Shown: positions 32,080 through 33,677 of the stretch, one piece after another
Layout: the number at the start of each line of letters is the position of its first letter
Numbering within the stretch: position 1 is the first letter of the stretch
NCBI GenBank assembly: GCA_047514575.1
Contig: JAKZYH010000503.1
Location: 1 to 33,677 of the forward strand
Length of the DNA: 33,677 bases
Reading direction: 5' to 3'
DNA from: CAUZIZ01 sp047514575
GTDB lineage: Bacteria; Acidobacteriota; UBA6911; RPQK01; JAJDTT01
Position numbers and translations under genes: made by a program
The notes under the pieces: model-generated
The model's input: only the letters and a program-made list of their open reading frames with translations
What the model was told of the DNA's origin: nothing
Database searches by the model: none

Positions 32080-33677
32080 ATGGCAATGTCAAGAATTACG
32101 TGGACAAAGATTGATGAAGCACCCGCACTGGCAACCCATGTCTTACTACCGATCGTTCAGGCTTATACACGCGGGTCTGGCATTGAGGTGGAAACAAGTG
32201 ACATCTCTCTTGCCGGCAGAATCATTGCCAACTTTCCCGACCAATTGACTGAGGAGCAACAAATTCCCGATTGTTTGACCCAACTGGGTGAACTGGCCAA
32301 GACGCCACGGGCCAATATCCTCAAACTGCCGAATATCAGTGCGTCAATTCCGCAGCTGAAGGGGGCGATCAAGGAGCTGCAAGCCAAGGGCTACGATATC
32401 CCTGACTATCCGGAGGAACCCAAAACCGACGCAGACAGAGCCCTGCAAGCGCGATTCTCCGCTGTGCTCGGTTCAGCGGTCAACCCGGTCCTGCGGGAAG
32501 GCAACTCCGATCGCAGAGCAGCGGTTTCGGTCAAGAAGTTTGCCCAAAAGAATCCGCACAAAATGATGCAGGACTGGCCAAAGAGCGGCTCGAAAGCCCG
32601 CGTCACCCACATGGATGGCAAGGATTTCTTTGAGAGCGAGAAATCGACCACGATGGCAAAAGCGGGTGATGTCAGGATCGAATTTGTGGGTCGAGATGGA
32701 ACAGATGGGCAGGTCACCGTCTTCAAAGACAAGCTGTCTCTCCTTGAGGGCGAAGTCATCGATACGTCGGTTATGAACGTTAGAGCCTTGCGCACGTTCT
32801 ATGCTGAACAGATGGACGCGGCCAAAAGGGATGGCGTGCTGCTGTCTCTGCACCTCAAAGCGACCATGATGAAAGTCTCTGATCCAATCATGTTCGGTCA
32901 CTGTGTATCGGTGTACTACCAAGACGCGCTGGACAAGCACGCCGATGTCCTTAAACAGATCGGGGCGAATGTCAACAACGGTCTGGCTGATGTAACGGTG
33001 AAACTCGATCGCTTGCCCGCCGATAGAAAAGCCGAGATCGAAGCGGATATCGCGGCGGTGTACAAAAAGCGTCCGGCGCTGGCGATGGTAGATTCGAGAA
33101 GAGGCATCACCAACTTGCATGTGCCAAATGACATTATCATCGATGCTTCCATGCCGAATGTGGTACGTGACGGTGGTCGGATGTGGAATACGACCGACGA
33201 GTTGCAAGATACGATCGCTATGGTGCCAGATCGGTGTTATGCGACGATGTATAGGGAAATTCTTGAAGACGCGAAAAAGCATGGCCAATTTGATCCGGCG
33301 ACGATGGGCAGCGTCTCCAACGTCGGGCTGATGGCCCAGAAAGCCGAAGAGTACGGTTCGCATGACAAGACCTTTGAGGCACCGACTGACGGAACGATTC
33401 GCGTCGTTGATGCTGACGGGACCATCCTGTTCGAGCAGACGGTACAAGTCGGCGATATCTTCAGAATGTGCCAGACGAAGGATGCGCCGATTCAGGATTG
33501 GGTCCGCCTGGCGGTGTCGAGAGCAAAAGCGACTGGCGCACCGACGGTTTTCTGGCTGGATGAGCGTCGAGGACACGATACGGAAATCATCAAAAAAGTG
33601 AACCAATATCTCCCGGAGCATGAAACGGCTGGTCTGGACATTCGCATCATGAAGCCGCAGGAAGCGATGCGGTTTTC
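32080..33677 (+). CDS. icd: Monomeric NADP-dependent isocitrate dehydrogenase, 3' truncated by window end
   Basis: Converts isocitrate and NADP+ to 2-oxoglutarate, CO2 and NADPH in the TCA cycle. The frame opens at ATG 32080 and is still open at the last base, giving about 532 of the usual 740 or so residues. The monomeric (IDH-II) type is clear from 'PNISASIPQLKGAIKELQ', 'GSAVNPVLREGNSDRRAA', 'KATMMKVSDPIMFGH', 'LAMVDSRRGITNLHVPND', 'DGGRMWNTTDELQDT' and 'FWLDERRGHD'. It is unrelated in sequence to the homodimeric Icd. Codon choice looks somewhat less GC-biased than in the neighbouring genes, which might hint at transfer but is only an impression. It has its own extended -10 promoter. Confidence 0.93.
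   Translation, partial: MAMSRITWTKIDEAPALATHVLLPIVQAYTRGSGIEVETSDISLAGRIIANFPDQLTEEQQIPDCLTQLGELAKTPRANILKLPNISASIPQLKGAIKELQAKGYDIPDYPEEPKTDADRALQARFSAVLGSAVNPVLREGNSDRRAAVSVKKFAQKNPHKMMQDWPKSGSKARVTHMDGKDFFESEKSTTMAKAGDVRIEFVGRDGTDGQVTVFKDKLSLLEGEVIDTSVMNVRALRTFYAEQMDAAKRDGVLLSLHLKATMMKVSDPIMFGHCVSVYYQDALDKHADVLKQIGANVNNGLADVTVKLDRLPADRKAEIEADIAAVYKKRPALAMVDSRRGITNLHVPNDIIIDASMPNVVRDGGRMWNTTDELQDTIAMVPDRCYATMYREILEDAKKHGQFDPATMGSVSNVGLMAQKAEEYGSHDKTFEAPTDGTIRVVDADGTILFEQTVQVGDIFRMCQTKDAPIQDWVRLAVSRAKATGAPTVFWLDERRGHDTEIIKKVNQYLPEHETAGLDIRIMKPQEAMRF

Noticed and set aside
32473..33621. A 382-codon minus-strand open frame
   Set aside because: It is the antisense shadow of the isocitrate dehydrogenase gene, whose plus-strand frame matches the monomeric family throughout. 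The shadow protein is rich in His, Arg and Asp and has no recognisable domain.

Overview
The window looks like a piece of a moderately GC-rich environmental Acidobacteriota genome. The best marker is the secreted von Willebrand A protein at 13053-14084, which has the layout of the 'VWFA-related Acidobacterial' family. An M56 (BlaR1-like) peptidase fused to a TolB-type propeller, a PQQ-like propeller lipoprotein, a DUF1566 protein and many lone secreted or lipoprotein enzymes fit the same picture. The phylum is an inference. No ribosomal RNA or intact tRNA gene is present, so taxonomy cannot be tested here.

Layout. 1-3616: the 3' part of an M56/TolB sensor-like protein, a doubtful small membrane ORF and a di-haem cytochrome c peroxidase. 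3824-4529: an XRE-type regulator gene next to a 3' fragment of a tRNA-Arg(UCG) gene, which looks like the scar of an integrated element. 4730-7229: a TPR lipoprotein, then a hidden 51-residue minus-strand gene with an in-frame UGA and a SECIS-like hairpin (6400-6555), then a DUF1566 protein. 7364-12718: a subtilase with an unusual N-terminal domain, a divergent FAD-dependent lactone oxidase, and a family I.5-type lipase convergent with the oxidase. The last two genes share a terminator hairpin that covers one stop codon and reaches the other. 12781-14084: short palindromes and an 8-nt tandem repeat, then the VWFA protein. 14231-15763: a tandem amidohydrolase pair in which the first copy has lost its metal ligands. 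15911-21116: a fibronectin III/discoidin surface protein, an amidase, and a nuclease fused to a lamin-tail domain. 21205-23391: a same-strand set of DUF2848, PhyH-type dioxygenase and thioredoxin-like protein. 23431-23662: a highly symmetrical palindrome made of palindromes. 23712-30086: a minus-strand run, in transcription order a PQQ-like propeller, an enolase-superfamily acid-sugar enzyme, a bisphosphate nucleotidase, an Ldh2-type dehydrogenase and a glycosidase-like lipoprotein, interrupted by a MITE-like inverted repeat. 30245-33677: a ThDP-dependent enzyme and a monomeric isocitrate dehydrogenase cut by the window end.

The two gene runs suggest catabolism of sugars, hydroxy acids or similar small organic acids, but no substrate can be named. 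The strongest candidate for something undescribed is the small predicted selenoprotein at 6400-6555. A conventional reading stops at its UGA and leaves only a 28-codon ORF. The UGA is followed by a stem-loop whose GGUC apical loop sits at the same distance, 18 nt, as I recall for E. coli fdhF.
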